Positions 1 through 9,791 are shown, counted from the stretch's first letter. The stretch is DNA of 51,546 bases from Saprospiraceae bacterium (GCA_016710115.1 JADJLN010000019.1:465001-516546); one strand, 5' to 3'. Made by a program: numbers and translations. The notes: generated by a model not told the origin, from the letters alone.

Positions 1-846
<846 letters not shown>

Positions 847-971
847 TTATAATTTTTCCGCACGTTTTCTTTCTCACTCCCAACATTGTCTTTGACCTTT
901 TATGGTCAAAACCTCTCCACCCAACCCGGAGAGGGACAACAAAAACATACAGAGCATTTGCTCTGAAGATT

Positions 972-1083
972 TGCTGGTGGCTATAGCGTGGGGGTCCCAC
1001 CTCTTCCATTCCGAACAGAGTAGTTAAGCCCCACTGCGCCGATGATACTGCCGTCAGGTGGGAAAGTAGGTCGCTGCCGGCTC
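972..1083 (+). rRNA. rrf: 5S ribosomal RNA
   Basis: A sequence of about 112 nt with the expected 5S layout. It opens with TGCTGGTGGCTATAGCG, carries the conserved CCATTCCGAACAG loop, and has a 3' arm ending TCGCTGCCGGCTCC that can pair with the 5' end. It follows 23S and is followed at once by a strong intrinsic terminator, so it closes the rRNA operon. Ends are estimated to within a few nucleotides. Confidence 0.93.
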
Positions 1084-1092
1084 CCCTTAATT

Positions 1093-1127
1093 AGACCCGT
1101 GTCTGTACGCAGACATGGGTCTTTTCT
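1093..1127 (+). terminator. Intrinsic terminator of the rRNA operon
   Basis: An inverted repeat AGACCCGTGTCTG / CAGACATGGGTCT (13 positions, one G-T wobble) around a TACG loop is followed by TTTTCTTT. It lies 10 nt after 5S. The convergent HAD gene ends at 1166, so the hairpin may serve both directions. Confidence 0.88.
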
Positions 1128-1165
1128 TTATCTCTTTCTGCTGTGATCGTAGGTTCAGGCGCCAG

Positions 1166-1810
1166 TTATTTGATCAGCGCGAGATATTCCGGCAATTTCA
1201 CACTGATTTCATCCGTAGGCTTATGCCAAATGGCTTGGATTCCTAGTTGTTGCGCACCTTGAATGTTTGCCTGTACATCGTCAATAAACAGCGTACTTGT
1301 CACTGCTGTCTCCAGATCTTGTATCACCATTTGATACGCCCTTGTCTCCGGTTTCCGGGCACCAATTTCATGACTGTAATACACACGGTCGAAGTACGTT
1401 TCTTCAAAGTGCATAATCCCGTGCTCCTGCTGTAAGCACTGTCTGACCTTAGTTATATGCAAGGCATTCGTATTGCTCAGTAAGGCCACTTGATAGGTTT
1501 TTCTCAACTCTTTCAACCACGTCAGACGACTTTCTGGCATGCCGATCAACATGGCATTCCAGGCAGTGATCACCTCATCTTCAGATACTTCAGACTGGCA
1601 TTGGGATCCGATCGTCTCCACAAACTCCTTATCCGTGATCTCTCCTTTCTCATATCGTTCGAAAAAGCGTTTCCTGACAGCCCATTCAGAAAATTGAACA
1701 CGCCGATCACCCAGAAGTGAAGCAAATGCTCGTTCTGTTGCAGGAATGTCCAGATCAAAAAGGACATTCCCCAGATCGAACAATAGTGTTGTGACTCCCG
1801 ATTTTCCCAT
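1166..1810 (-). CDS. HAD-superfamily hydrolase (HAD-IA, YihX-like)
   Basis: A 214-residue cytosolic phosphatase-like protein. Motif I is FDLGNVLFDLD near the N-terminus, motif II is LLSNTN, motif III is the Lys in GARKPET, and motif IV is FIDDVQANIQGA, all in the right order for a HAD hydrolase with a helical cap between motifs I and II. The YihX-like subgroup acts on phosphorylated small molecules such as sugar or nucleotide monophosphates; the substrate cannot be read from sequence. The start at 1810 (MGKSG) was chosen because motif I then sits 10 residues in. A longer frame to 1918 adds 36 residues without family character and runs to the edge of the broken tRNA copy. It converges on the rRNA operon. 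Confidence 0.88.
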   Translation of the reverse strand: MGKSGVTTLLFDLGNVLFDLDIPATERAFASLLGDRRVQFSEWAVRKRFFERYEKGEITDKEFVETIGSQCQSEVSEDEVITAWNAMLIGMPESRLTWLKELRKTYQVALLSNTNALHITKVRQCLQQEHGIMHFEETYFDRVYYSHEIGARKPETRAYQMVIQDLETAVTSTLFIDDVQANIQGAQQLGIQAIWHKPTDEISVKLPEYLALIK

Positions 1811-1918
1811 ACGGACAAAGATGCAAACCCAATTTGAATTGAACATTCGTTGGGTACTCCACTGAGATGAACTACCTTTATAGCCCGGATGGTATACGGA
1901 ATAATGGAACCATTCCAA

Positions 1919-1979
1919 GGGCCCTTTGCTCAGCTGGTTACCCCGAGCACTCGGGGTGACTCATCATCAGAGGGTCACA
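1919..1979 (+). pseudogene. Degenerate tRNA copy carrying a 16-nt palindrome
   Basis: The stretch begins GGGCCCTTTGCTCAGCTGGT, matching the acceptor and D-arm of the intact tRNA 146 nt downstream except for one base. It later carries TGACTCATCATCAGAGGGTC, one base different from that tRNA's anticodon arm. Between them, the tRNA's CAGAGCATC is replaced by TA plus the perfect palindrome CCCCGAGCACTCGGGG (1941-1956). The T-arm and 3' acceptor strand are not recognisable in place; a weak T-arm echo (TTCAAGCC) lies near 2010. It cannot fold as a cloverleaf, so it is read as a duplicated, disrupted tRNA gene. Confidence 0.75.
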
Positions 1980-2064
1980 ACGTGTTAGGAAAGAAAGTAC
2001 AGCATTCAAGCCAGGAGCTGTATAGTGATATATGATTAGGCAACTTATAGTTGAACTAGTCCTC

Positions 2065-2138
2065 GGGCCCTTAGCTCAGCTGGTCAGAGCATCTGACTCA
2101 TAATCAGAGGGTCGCAGGTTCAAGCCCTGCAGGGCCCA
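2065..2138 (+). tRNA. tRNA with CAT anticodon (Met or lysidine-type Ile2)
   Basis: A 74-nt cloverleaf. The acceptor stem GGGCCCT/AGGGCCC pairs fully. The D-arm is GCTCAGCTGGTCAGAGC, the anticodon stem TCTGA/TCAGA closes loop CTCATAA (anticodon CAT), and the T-arm contains GGTTCAAGCC. The discriminator is A and CCA is not encoded. Elongator Met and TilS-modified Ile2 both have CAT. The GGGCCCTTAGCTCAG start resembles E. coli ileX more than its elongator tRNA-Met, but identity is unresolved. Confidence 0.93.
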
Positions 2139-2212
2139 CCCTTTTTTCCCTGGTAAATCTTCCTTGCCAGCATGTACCAATTCGGACCCCGAAACCGACC
2201 TTTTTACAAAAA

Positions 2213-2240
2213 TGTTTGTTTTATTTGAAAAAGACAAACA
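2213..2240. promoter_or_regulatory. Inverted repeat overlapping the recA -33 region (possible operator)
   Basis: TGTTTGT (2213-2219) and ACAAACA (2234-2240) form a perfect 7-bp inverted repeat with a 14-nt spacer, overlapping the proposed recA -33 element at 2225-2227. A dyad there is where an SOS repressor could act. It does not match the LexA boxes of E. coli or Bacillus, so the regulator is unknown. Confidence 0.4.
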
Positions 2241-2256
2241 AAATGTTTTATATTTG
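2225..2256 (+). promoter_or_regulatory. Bacteroidetes-type promoter for recA
   Basis: The -7 element TATATTTG (2249-2256) is a perfect match to TAnnTTTG, and TTG (2225-2227) lies 21 nt upstream as the -33 element. Transcription would begin near 2263, leaving a leader of about 14 nt before the recA ATG at 2277. Confidence 0.65.
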
Positions 2257-2276
2257 ATCCGCAAAACAGGATTGAC

Positions 2277-3329
2277 ATGAGCACAGAAAAAGACTCTAAA
2301 CTGAAGGCATTACAGCTGACTCTGGACAAGCTGGACAAGACCTACGGAAAAGGCACCATTATGAAGTTGGGAGATCGACCCGTCGTAGAGGTCGAAGCCA
2401 TCTCAACCGGATCACTCACCCTCGACCTCGCCCTGGGGACAATGGGTTTTCCGAAAGGCCGGGTGATCGAAATTTATGGACCAGAATCTTCCGGTAAAAC
2501 CACCCTGGCTATTCACGCGATTGCCGAGTGCCAGAAGAAAGGCGGGATAGCGGCATTCATCGATGCAGAACATGCCTTTGATCGCAACTATGCCGATCGC
2601 CTGGGAGTGGATACGGCAAATCTCCTGATCTCCCAACCGGATAATGGTGAACAGGCTCTCGAAATCGCAGAGAATCTGATCCGTTCAGGTGCCATTGATA
2701 TCATTGTCATTGATTCCGTTGCCGCTCTGGTACCTCGCAGTGAGATTGAAGGTGAAATGGGCGATTCCAAAATGGGATTGCAGGCTCGTCTGATGTCTCA
2801 GGCCATGCGCAAACTGACCGGTGCAATTGGACGCACCGGCTGCTGCTGCATTTTCATCAACCAGCTCCGAGAAAAGATCGGTGTACTCTTTGGTAATCCG
2901 GAGACGACTACCGGGGGTAATGCCTTGAAATTTTATGCATCCCAACGACTGGATATCCGCCGTTCAGGAAGTGCGCTGAAAGACAAGGAAGGCAATGTCA
3001 TGGGCAACCATGTCAAGGTCAAAGTCGTGAAGAACAAGCTGGCACCACCCTTTCGGGTTGCTGAATTTGATATCATGTATGGAGAAGGTATCTCCAAGGC
3101 TGGCGAACTGGTCGATCTCGGTGTCGACCACGATGTGCTCGAAAAGAGCGGTTCATGGTACAGTTATGAGGGAACCAAGATCGCACAGGGTCGGGATGGC
3201 GCCAAACAGTTTATGCTCGACAACCCGGAGGTTGCGGGTGAAGTGGAACAGAAGCTCAAGGGCAAATTGGCTGTTGGTCAACTCAAAGCCAAGGTCGAAA
3301 TGGATGATGAGCCAGGCATTGACGATTAA
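2277..3329 (+). CDS. recA: Recombinase RecA
   Basis: A 350-residue protein of normal RecA length, intact. It forms ATP-dependent filaments on single-stranded DNA, catalyses strand exchange and stimulates LexA-type self-cleavage. The Walker A motif GPESSGKT is at residues 68-75 and Walker B is the IIVIDSVAAL strand. Loop L1 (EGEMGD...LMSQAMRKL) and loop L2 (FINQLREKIGVLFGNPETTTGG) are both complete, and the C-terminal tail is acidic (EMDDEPGIDD). It is monocistronic, with its own promoter at 2225-2256 and a terminator at 3352-3387. The dyad at 2213-2240 may give damage-dependent control. Confidence 0.98.
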   Translation: MSTEKDSKLKALQLTLDKLDKTYGKGTIMKLGDRPVVEVEAISTGSLTLDLALGTMGFPKGRVIEIYGPESSGKTTLAIHAIAECQKKGGIAAFIDAEHAFDRNYADRLGVDTANLLISQPDNGEQALEIAENLIRSGAIDIIVIDSVAALVPRSEIEGEMGDSKMGLQARLMSQAMRKLTGAIGRTGCCCIFINQLREKIGVLFGNPETTTGGNALKFYASQRLDIRRSGSALKDKEGNVMGNHVKVKVVKNKLAPPFRVAEFDIMYGEGISKAGELVDLGVDHDVLEKSGSWYSYEGTKIAQGRDGAKQFMLDNPEVAGEVEQKLKGKLAVGQLKAKVEMDDEPGIDD

Positions 3330-3351
3330 GTCCTCAGGTTTACAGATATTG

Positions 3352-3387
3352 GGCCGGATCATCCATTGGGGATCCGGCCTTTTTTTA
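3352..3387 (+). terminator. Intrinsic terminator of recA
   Basis: GGCCGGATC / GATCCGGCC (9 bp, perfect) around a 10-nt loop is followed by TTTTTTTAT, 22 nt after the recA stop. Confidence 0.9.
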
Positions 3388-3457
3388 TACACAACTGCCG
3401 GTGAACTATTTTTTTACAGATTGACTGAATTTTCTGCCCCTTGTCTTCGTTAGAGGC

Positions 3458-4125
3458 ATGTATATGAAAGAACTGCGCTACCTGCTGATCGGCCTTGGCT
3501 GCCTGCTAACCCAGTATCTGTCTGCTCAGGAAGCAGAACTTCGTCGTGTCTTTATTGATGGAAAGGTCTATCCCGTACTGATCACAGGGGGAGATACCAT
3601 GATCATAGCCGATCTGGGTACGGTGACAGTGAAGTCTAAACGCATCTTTGCCAGCAAGGACAGGAAGACCTTTATTATCGTTACAGACGATATGCCGTCA
3701 AAGTCTATCCTTATGCTATTGAAGCCATCAAAGTGTTTCGTGAAATGGAACGAAGTACTGAAGAGATGAGTCGACGGGAACGCAAGCGGTATATCAAGAA
3801 ATTGCAGGAAGATCTTGAGCGGGAGTTTGAAGAGCCGTTAAAAAACCTGTCAAAGACCCAGGGTAAGATCCTGGTGAAGATGATCGAACGGGAACAGAAA
3901 CGGCCCATGTACGATCTGGTCAAAGAACTACGGGGCGGATTCACAGCCATCTACTGGTCGACATTCGCCTATTTCTATGGATACCACCTGAATCGGGGTT
4001 ATGTTGAAGGTGATGATCCGATTCTGGATATGGTGCTGAAGGATTTCAATATCTCCTATGATATTGACAAGCCCGAGTATGTCCTGCCCCCCAACTATAA
4101 AGCCTCGGGACAGGTCAAGAAGTGA
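3458..4125 (+). CDS. DUF4294 exported protein (single-base frameshift)
   Basis: A Bacteroidota-restricted DUF4294 protein of about 222 residues; function unknown. The first fragment (3458-3769) starts with signal peptide MKELRYLLIGLGCLLTQYLSAQ and contains GDTMIIADLGTVTV. Near 3655-3665 the frame shifts by -1: the second frame reads YRRYAVKVYPYAIEA and continues through ERKRYIKKLQEDLEREFEEPL, LSKTQGKILVKMI and YDLVKELRGGF to 4125, the diagnostic order of the family. One base missing near AGGAAGACC explains it. The best start is 3458 or 3464. mvaD begins 37 nt downstream, so the two may be co-transcribed. Confidence 0.82.
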
Positions 4126-4162
4126 ATCCGGCGATCCTCCTTTCGAGACGTATCTTTGTGTC

Positions 4163-5263
4163 ATGATTGCAGACTACATCAATCCCCGGTTGATCCTGGA
4201 TACCAGTGATCATCCACAGGGATCAGTCACCTGGAGGAGTCCTTCCAATCTCGCCATTATTAAATATTGGGGGAAATATGGTCGCCAGCTGCCACGCAAC
4301 CCGTCGATCAGTATGACGCTGCAGGCTGCACACACGACGACCACGATGCATTATCGCCGTAGACAGATGACTGCTTCGGATGGAATTTCGCTGGAACTTT
4401 TTTTTGCAGGACAACCTGCACCGGCATTTGCAGAACGCATTCAACGGTATCTGGTTTCGATCACCGATATCTATCCGTTTCTCCGTCAACTGCATCTGAC
4501 CATACATACAGACAACTCCTTCCCCCACTCTTCCGGCATCGCCTCATCGGCATCCGCCATGAGTGCTCTGGCCCTTTGTCTGTGTTCTCTTGAACGACAC
4601 TTTTTCGACACGCTGCCGGAGAAGGGTGATTTTTTATCCAAGGCATCCTATCTGGCGAGATTGGCATCCGGAAGTGCCTCCCGGTCAGTCTATCCCTTCA
4701 TGGCAGCCTGGGGAAGACACGGCGATGTGCCCGGCAGTTCGGATGAATATGCTGTGCCTTTCGGAGATCAGATCCATGCAGGATTCCAGACCATGCGCAA
4801 TGCGATCCTGATTGTGAGCAGTGGCACCAAATCGGTGTCTTCGTCAGCCGGGCATGAATTGATGGACACACATCCATATGCTGCCAACCGGTATGCCCAG
4901 GCCAGCCAGCGGATGAGTCAGCTGATACCCGTATTGCAACAAGGTGATTGGGCAACGTTCGGGCAAATCGCAGAGAATGAAGCCCTCACCCTTCACGCGT
5001 TGATGATGGCCTCCAACCCGTCCTATCTGTTGATGAAACCGGCCAGCCTTGAATTGATCGAAAAAATACGATCTTTTCGTGCCGACACCGGATTATCCGT
5101 CTATTTCAGTCTGGATGCCGGCCCCAATCTTCACGTGTTATATCCGGATCACGAAGCAGAAAAGGTCGAAGAATTCCTGCTCGCTGAATGTGTGCCCGTA
5201 TGCGAGGCTGGCAACTGGATCCCCGATCGGTGCGGAGCTGGACCGGAAGAGATTATCGGTTAG
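4163..5263 (+). CDS. mvaD: Diphosphomevalonate decarboxylase
   Basis: A 366-residue GHMP-family enzyme that converts mevalonate 5-diphosphate to isopentenyl diphosphate using ATP, the last step of the mevalonate pathway to isoprenoids. Visible features are NLAIIKYWGKYG (about 29-40), the GHMP phosphate-binding segment PHSSGIASSASA (121-132), SRSVYPFMAAWG (173-184), and the catalytic Asp in DAGPNLH (Asp318). The ATG at 4163 was chosen because upstream in-frame ATGs lie inside the DUF4294 gene. The last 4 nt overlap the 3' end of convergent cinA. No other mevalonate-pathway gene lies in the window. Confidence 0.93.
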   Translation: MIADYINPRLILDTSDHPQGSVTWRSPSNLAIIKYWGKYGRQLPRNPSISMTLQAAHTTTTMHYRRRQMTASDGISLELFFAGQPAPAFAERIQRYLVSITDIYPFLRQLHLTIHTDNSFPHSSGIASSASAMSALALCLCSLERHFFDTLPEKGDFLSKASYLARLASGSASRSVYPFMAAWGRHGDVPGSSDEYAVPFGDQIHAGFQTMRNAILIVSSGTKSVSSSAGHELMDTHPYAANRYAQASQRMSQLIPVLQQGDWATFGQIAENEALTLHALMMASNPSYLLMKPASLELIEKIRSFRADTGLSVYFSLDAGPNLHVLYPDHEAEKVEEFLLAECVPVCEAGNWIPDRCGAGPEEIIG

Positions 5264-6531
5264 AAGGAGATACCAGTTCCGTGAACATCTTGATGTTCCA
5301 GCAACCAGAGCCGCAATTCATTCAGGGCCAGAACTGCTGTCATTTCGATATTTTTCCCTCTGTCTTTTCCCAGTCGCAGTTCACATGTCCGGATATCTTT
5401 CCCGTTACCAACGGCAACCCAGATCATGCCCACCGGTTTCTCAGGAGATCCTCCGCTGGGACCGGCAATCCCTGAAGCACTGATCGCCACATCGGCTTGA
5501 AATGTCTGGATCACTCCGCGTACCATTTGCTGAACTACCGGCTCCGAAACGGCACCAAATTGGTTCAGGACTTCACTGGGCACACCCAACTGTCTTGTTT
5601 TTAAGGCATTGTGATAGGCGACTACAGAACCCAGATAATACGAGCTGGATCCGGGTACAGACGTGATCTGACTGGCTATAGCTCCACCTGTACAACTTTC
5701 CGCTGTGGCAAGTGTAAGACCCCGTTCCTGAAGGAGGCGGCCAACTGTGGCCTCGAGGGTGGTATCTCCTTCTGCATATATGGCAGTTCCAAATTCCTGG
5801 TAGATCAGATCAGCAAAATGATCCACCTCTTGCTGGCGCAATACAGCCTGGCCGCCATACGCGCTCAGTCTGAGTCGCACCTGGCCGAGTGCGGGCAAAT
5901 AGGCCAGCTTGATATAATCTGGCAACGATGATTCAATCGAATCCAGACGTGCAGCAAGCTCGCTTTCACCCTTGCCAGCTGTCAGGAGAGTACGGTGGAT
6001 GATCGGGATCAGTCCTGGCTGGCTGGCAAGACGGGGCAAACCGGCATCCTGCATGATGGACTTCATTTCGTAGGGCACTCCGGGCAAAGAAATCAGGATA
6101 TGGCCTTTCTCTTCAAACCACATCCCGGGTGCAGTCCCCATCCCATTCGGCAGCAGTTGGGAATTGGCAGGCATAAAGCACTGTTCGCGATGTGCCTCAG
6201 TAGCTGGTCTGCCGATGCGTTCGAAGATGCGCAGGATGCGCTCATAGGTCTCATGATGAAAGACCAGATCCACCTGGAAAAAGGAGGCGATTGCCTTTTT
6301 GGTGATATCGTCCTTGGTTGGGCCGAGGCCACCCGTCATGATCACCAGGTCCATATGTGTCCATCCGTAACGCAAGGCATCCTGAATGTCTTCGAGACCA
6401 TCACTGACAGTTATCCTCCGGGCAACCTGAATGCCGATCGCATTCAACTCCTGCCCCAACCAGGTAGAATTGGTGTCAATTGTCTGACCCAGGAGGATCT
6501 CATCGCCAATCGTCAGGAGGAGGGCTTGCAT
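5260..6531 (-). CDS. cinA: CinA-family protein (molybdopterin-like domain plus NMN deamidase domain)
   Basis: A 423-residue two-domain protein of normal length. The N-terminal MoaB/MogA-type domain has TIGDEILLG and TGGLGPTKDD (66-75). The C-terminal CinA domain has AESCTGG (277-283) with the nucleophilic Ser, and SGIAGPSGGSPEKPVG. The family recycles nicotinamide mononucleotide by deamidation and hydrolyses ADP-ribose; the competence link is historical. Its start overlaps the end of birA by 19 nt in another frame, so the two are probably translated from one message. Confidence 0.95.
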   Translation of the reverse strand: MQALLLTIGDEILLGQTIDTNSTWLGQELNAIGIQVARRITVSDGLEDIQDALRYGWTHMDLVIMTGGLGPTKDDITKKAIASFFQVDLVFHHETYERILRIFERIGRPATEAHREQCFMPANSQLLPNGMGTAPGMWFEEKGHILISLPGVPYEMKSIMQDAGLPRLASQPGLIPIIHRTLLTAGKGESELAARLDSIESSLPDYIKLAYLPALGQVRLRLSAYGGQAVLRQQEVDHFADLIYQEFGTAIYAEGDTTLEATVGRLLQERGLTLATAESCTGGAIASQITSVPGSSSYYLGSVVAYHNALKTRQLGVPSEVLNQFGAVSEPVVQQMVRGVIQTFQADVAISASGIAGPSGGSPEKPVGMIWVAVGNGKDIRTCELRLGKDRGKNIEMTAVLALNELRLWLLEHQDVHGTGISF

Positions 6532-7295
6532 AGATATTTTATTTCCTTGTGCTGAAAGGTCAGTATCCGACCGGTAGAAAGGTCTTCAACCCGAAGTGTG
6601 CCCAAGTTGTTCACCCCCCGGATGGTACCGATAAAGATCCGGTTGGTTTTACATTCTTCGAAAACGAACGGAAGATCGAGCAGGTAGAGCTGTTTTTGGT
6701 AAGCTGATCGAATATGTACAAACTGTCCCTGTTTCCATTGATGATATCGGATTTCCAGGGCATGGCATACCCGGTGAAAAATGGAGTTGATATCATGTTC
6801 CATCCCTGAAAATTGGGTCAGAGAATGAGGCTGCAAATCCGGAAGATCAAATGATCGTTGATTGATGTTCAATCCGATCCCGATGACCGAAGATCGAATT
6901 GTCGACCCGAGCCATTGGTTCTGGATCAGGATGCCGGCCAGTTTGCGATCTTCGAGATAGATGTCATTCGGCCATTTGATGGCCAAACCGGGAAATTCGG
7001 GGGATAGCGCATCCAGGATAGCCAGGCTGGTGATCTGTGCCAAAAGAAACTGGTCGTCTGCATGCAGGCCGTCCGGATACAGCAGAATGCTGCACAACAG
7101 GTTCTTACCCGGCTCACTGAGCCATTGGCTGCCAATTTGTCCTCTTCCTTCGGTCTGAATGTCTGCCAAGACGGCCGTTCCTTCGGGTGGTGTGCTTTTT
7201 GATAGTAAATCCACCAGAAAGGTATTCGTCGAAGATATTTGAGTCAATTGTATGGGATGATGCCCAATAAGGGGGGATTTCGGTTCGTTTGACAA
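6513..7295 (-). CDS. birA: Biotin-[acetyl-CoA carboxylase] ligase
   Basis: A 260-residue cytosolic biotin protein ligase that makes biotinyl-AMP and attaches biotin to the carrier protein of biotin-dependent carboxylases. Family motifs are SSTN near residue 21, EGRGQIGSQWLSEPGKNL (adenylate-binding loop) and KWPNDIYL with GIGLNIN downstream. There is no N-terminal helix-turn-helix domain, so this is the monofunctional class without repressor activity. The start is TTG at 7295; no ATG precedes the conserved core. Only a few dozen bases separate it from divergent rsfS, so their promoters must overlap. Confidence 0.93.
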   Translation of the reverse strand: MSNEPKSPLIGHHPIQLTQISSTNTFLVDLLSKSTPPEGTAVLADIQTEGRGQIGSQWLSEPGKNLLCSILLYPDGLHADDQFLLAQITSLAILDALSPEFPGLAIKWPNDIYLEDRKLAGILIQNQWLGSTIRSSVIGIGLNINQRSFDLPDLQPHSLTQFSGMEHDINSIFHRVCHALEIRYHQWKQGQFVHIRSAYQKQLYLLDLPFVFEECKTNRIFIGTIRGVNNLGTLRVEDLSTGRILTFQHKEIKYLCKPSS

Positions 7296-7320
7296 TTCCG
7301 TTGAAGATTACCTAATTTTG
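7289..7320 (+). promoter_or_regulatory. Bacteroidetes-type promoter for rsfS-ftsH
   Basis: TTG (7289-7291) and TAATTTTG (7313-7320), a full TAnnTTTG match, are 21 nt apart. Transcription would begin near 7327. The -33 element overlaps the first codons of divergent birA. Confidence 0.5.
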
Positions 7321-7347
7321 ATTCGTCTCAAAAGTAAAGCTCATCAT

Positions 7348-7737
7348 TTGAATTATCTGACCCGTGAAGCCCGTCGTGAGGCGGTTACTGATGAACGGCT
7401 GAATGATCTTATCATCGATTGTATCCAGGATATAAAAGGTAAGGACATTATCAAGTTGGACCTCCGCAAGCTCGAAGATGCACCTGCGGACTATTTTATT
7501 ATCTGTACGGGTGATTCATCCACCCAGATCAAGGCCATTGGCAATCGAATTGCTCAACGGGTAGAAGCAGAAGCCCACCTGAAGCCCTACCATGTGGAAG
7601 GGAAAGAATTCGGCCGCTGGGTATTACTGGATTATTATCAGACACTGGTTCATGTATTTCATCAGGAGGCCCGTGATTTTTATGATCTGGAGGATTTGTG
7701 GAGTGATGCTGAGACAACGACTTATGAGAACATTTAG
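7348..7737 (+). CDS. rsfS: Ribosomal silencing factor RsfS
   Basis: An RsfS/Iojap (DUF143) protein that binds ribosomal protein uL14 and blocks subunit joining when nutrients are short. The core reads IKGKDIIKLDLRKLEDAPADYF, ICTGDSSTQIKAIG, KPYHVEGKEFGRWVLLDYYQ and VHVFHQEARDFYDLEDLW, a complete family signature. The open frame reaches back to a TTG at 7318, but that codon lies in the proposed -7 element. The TTG at 7348 (129 residues) is therefore preferred, with low certainty. ftsH follows after 49 nt, a likely operon. Confidence 0.92.
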   Translation: MNYLTREARREAVTDERLNDLIIDCIQDIKGKDIIKLDLRKLEDAPADYFIICTGDSSTQIKAIGNRIAQRVEAEAHLKPYHVEGKEFGRWVLLDYYQTLVHVFHQEARDFYDLEDLWSDAETTTYENI

Positions 7738-7786
7738 GCCAGATAGGCCGTTTTCATCCTACTTCGAATAACAGAGGAACGATTTT

Positions 7787-9791
7787 ATGGAAGACCCCCG
7801 TCAACCGGAAGGTGAAAAGCAAGAAAATCCGAAACCGCGTTTCAACTCCTATTGGGTATACGCGCTCATCGGATTGGCACTGATCATCTTCAATCTGATC
7901 AGCTTTTCTTCCATCAGCAATGATCCCATACGATGGGATCGGTTTGCTTCGATGGTCAAGGATCAAGACGTTGAACGGCTGGAGGTCGTCAATGAGCAAT
8001 ACGCCTACATCTACCTGAAAAAGGACCGTTTGTCCGATGAAAAGTACAGTGATGCTTCTGTCAGTAAATTTGGCAGTCCCAAGCCCCACTATTATTTCAA
8101 CATCGGACCGGCGGAGGTATTTGCCAAGCGACTGGACGGCCTGAATGAAGGCCTGGCCCCTGACCAACGTGTTGAACCGCAGTATATTGAAAAACAGAAT
8201 TGGCTTGGTCCAATCCTCGGCTGGGTATTGCCCATCCTCCTGTTTGTGGGTATCTGGCTCTTCATCATGCGACGAGTGAGTTCGTCAGGTGGAGGTCCAG
8301 GTGGTCAGATCTTCAATATCGGCAAATCCAAGGCGACCCTGTTTGATAAGAACACCAAGGTGAACGTGACGTTTGCTGACGTCGCAGGTCTGGATGAAGC
8401 CAAGGAGGAGGTCATGGAAGTGGTCGATTTCCTGCGCAATCCGAAAAAGTACACGTCCCTGGGGGGGAAGATCCCCAAAGGTGTCTTGCTGGTTGGCCCT
8501 CCGGGTACAGGTAAAACCTTGCTGGCCAAGGCGGTAGCAGGAGAGGCAGCGGTTCCCTTTTTCTCCATCTCGGGATCGGACTTCGTCGAAATGTTTGTCG
8601 GTGTCGGCGCCTCCCGGGTGCGTGATCTGTTCAAACAGGCTCGTGAAAAAGCGCCTTGTATCGTCTTTATCGATGAAATTGATGCCATCGGAAGAGCCAG
8701 AGGTAAGGCGGCATTCACAGGCGGAAATGATGAACGGGAAAGCACCCTCAACCAGTTGCTGGTGGAGATGGACGGCTTTTCGACGGATAAGGGAGTGATC
8801 CTGATGGCAGCAACCAACCGCCCGGATGTGCTCGACAATGCACTTCTCCGTCCCGGTCGTTTTGATCGTCAGATCGGTATCGATCGTCCGGATCTCAAGG
8901 GTCGAGAACAGATCTTTGAGGTGCATCTCAAGCAGATCAAGATCGGTCCGGATATCAATTCAGAATTGCTTGCTGAAATGACACCTGGATTTGCCGGGGC
9001 AGAGATCGCCAACGTATGTAATGAAGCCGCATTGATTGCTGCGCGTAACAACAAGCAATCGGTGGATATGGAAGATTTCAATTATGCTCTGGATAAAGTC
9101 ATTGGCGGGCTTGAGAAACGAAGCAAACTGATCGCGCCTCAGGAAAAGGAGATTATCGCTTTTCATGAAGCTGGCCATGCCATTTGCGGATGGTATCTCG
9201 AACATGCCAGTCCATTGGTCAAAGTGACTATTGTCCCCAGAGGTATTGGCACGCTAGGGTATGCGCAATATTTGCCCAAGGAAGAGTACATCACCCGTAC
9301 AGAACAATTGCTCGATCGGATGTGTATGACCTGGGCGGTCGGGCTGCGGAAGAAGTGGTTTTGGCAAGATCTCCACGGGCGCACAGAACGACCTGGATCA
9401 GATCACCAAGATCGGCTACAGCATGGTCTCTGTCTTCGGGATGAATGAAAAGGTCGGCAATGTGTCCTTCCACGGTATTGGCCAGGACCAGTTCAACAAA
9501 CCGTATTCAGATGAGACGGCAAAGTTGATCGATGATGAGGTACGGAAGATGATCGACAAAGAGTATGTTCGGGCAAAAGCCCTGCTCGTGGAACGCCGTG
9601 AAGAGCTGGAAAAGCTGGCACGCCAACTCCTGGAGAAGGAAGTACTGACAAAATCCGATCTGGTCAAGCTGATCGGTCCGCGACCATTTGCGGAGAAGGA
9701 ATCTGTCAGCGCCCAGGTCATGCACCAGCATGATCAACATGAAAAGGAGGTGGCTGTGGAGGAGTCAACCGGAGAAAATCCGGTTGCCTGA
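7787..9791 (+). CDS. ftsH: ATP-dependent zinc metalloprotease FtsH (two frameshifts)
   Basis: A membrane-anchored AAA+ protease that degrades unassembled membrane proteins and short-lived regulators. There are transmembrane segments near residues 22-40 and 142-161, Walker A GPPGTGKT (237-244), Walker B VFIDEIDAIG, the second region of homology ATNRPDVLDNALLRPGRFDR, and zinc site HEAGH (460-464). The first frame is good to about 9330. Family sequence LGGRAAEEVV then continues one frame back, and from about 9360 GKISTGAQNDLDQITKIGY runs in the third frame to 9791. Each break needs one extra base in a short run (C near 9330, T near 9360). Because ftsH is normally essential, consensus error is more likely than gene loss. 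Confidence 0.93.

Noticed and set aside
3733..4125. Independent 130-codon gene after a 103-codon exported protein
   Set aside because: Together the two frames give one DUF4294 protein once one base is restored near 3660.
9184..9791. Separate small genes downstream of a short ftsH
   Set aside because: The frames continue FtsH family sequence in order; two single-base corrections restore one gene.
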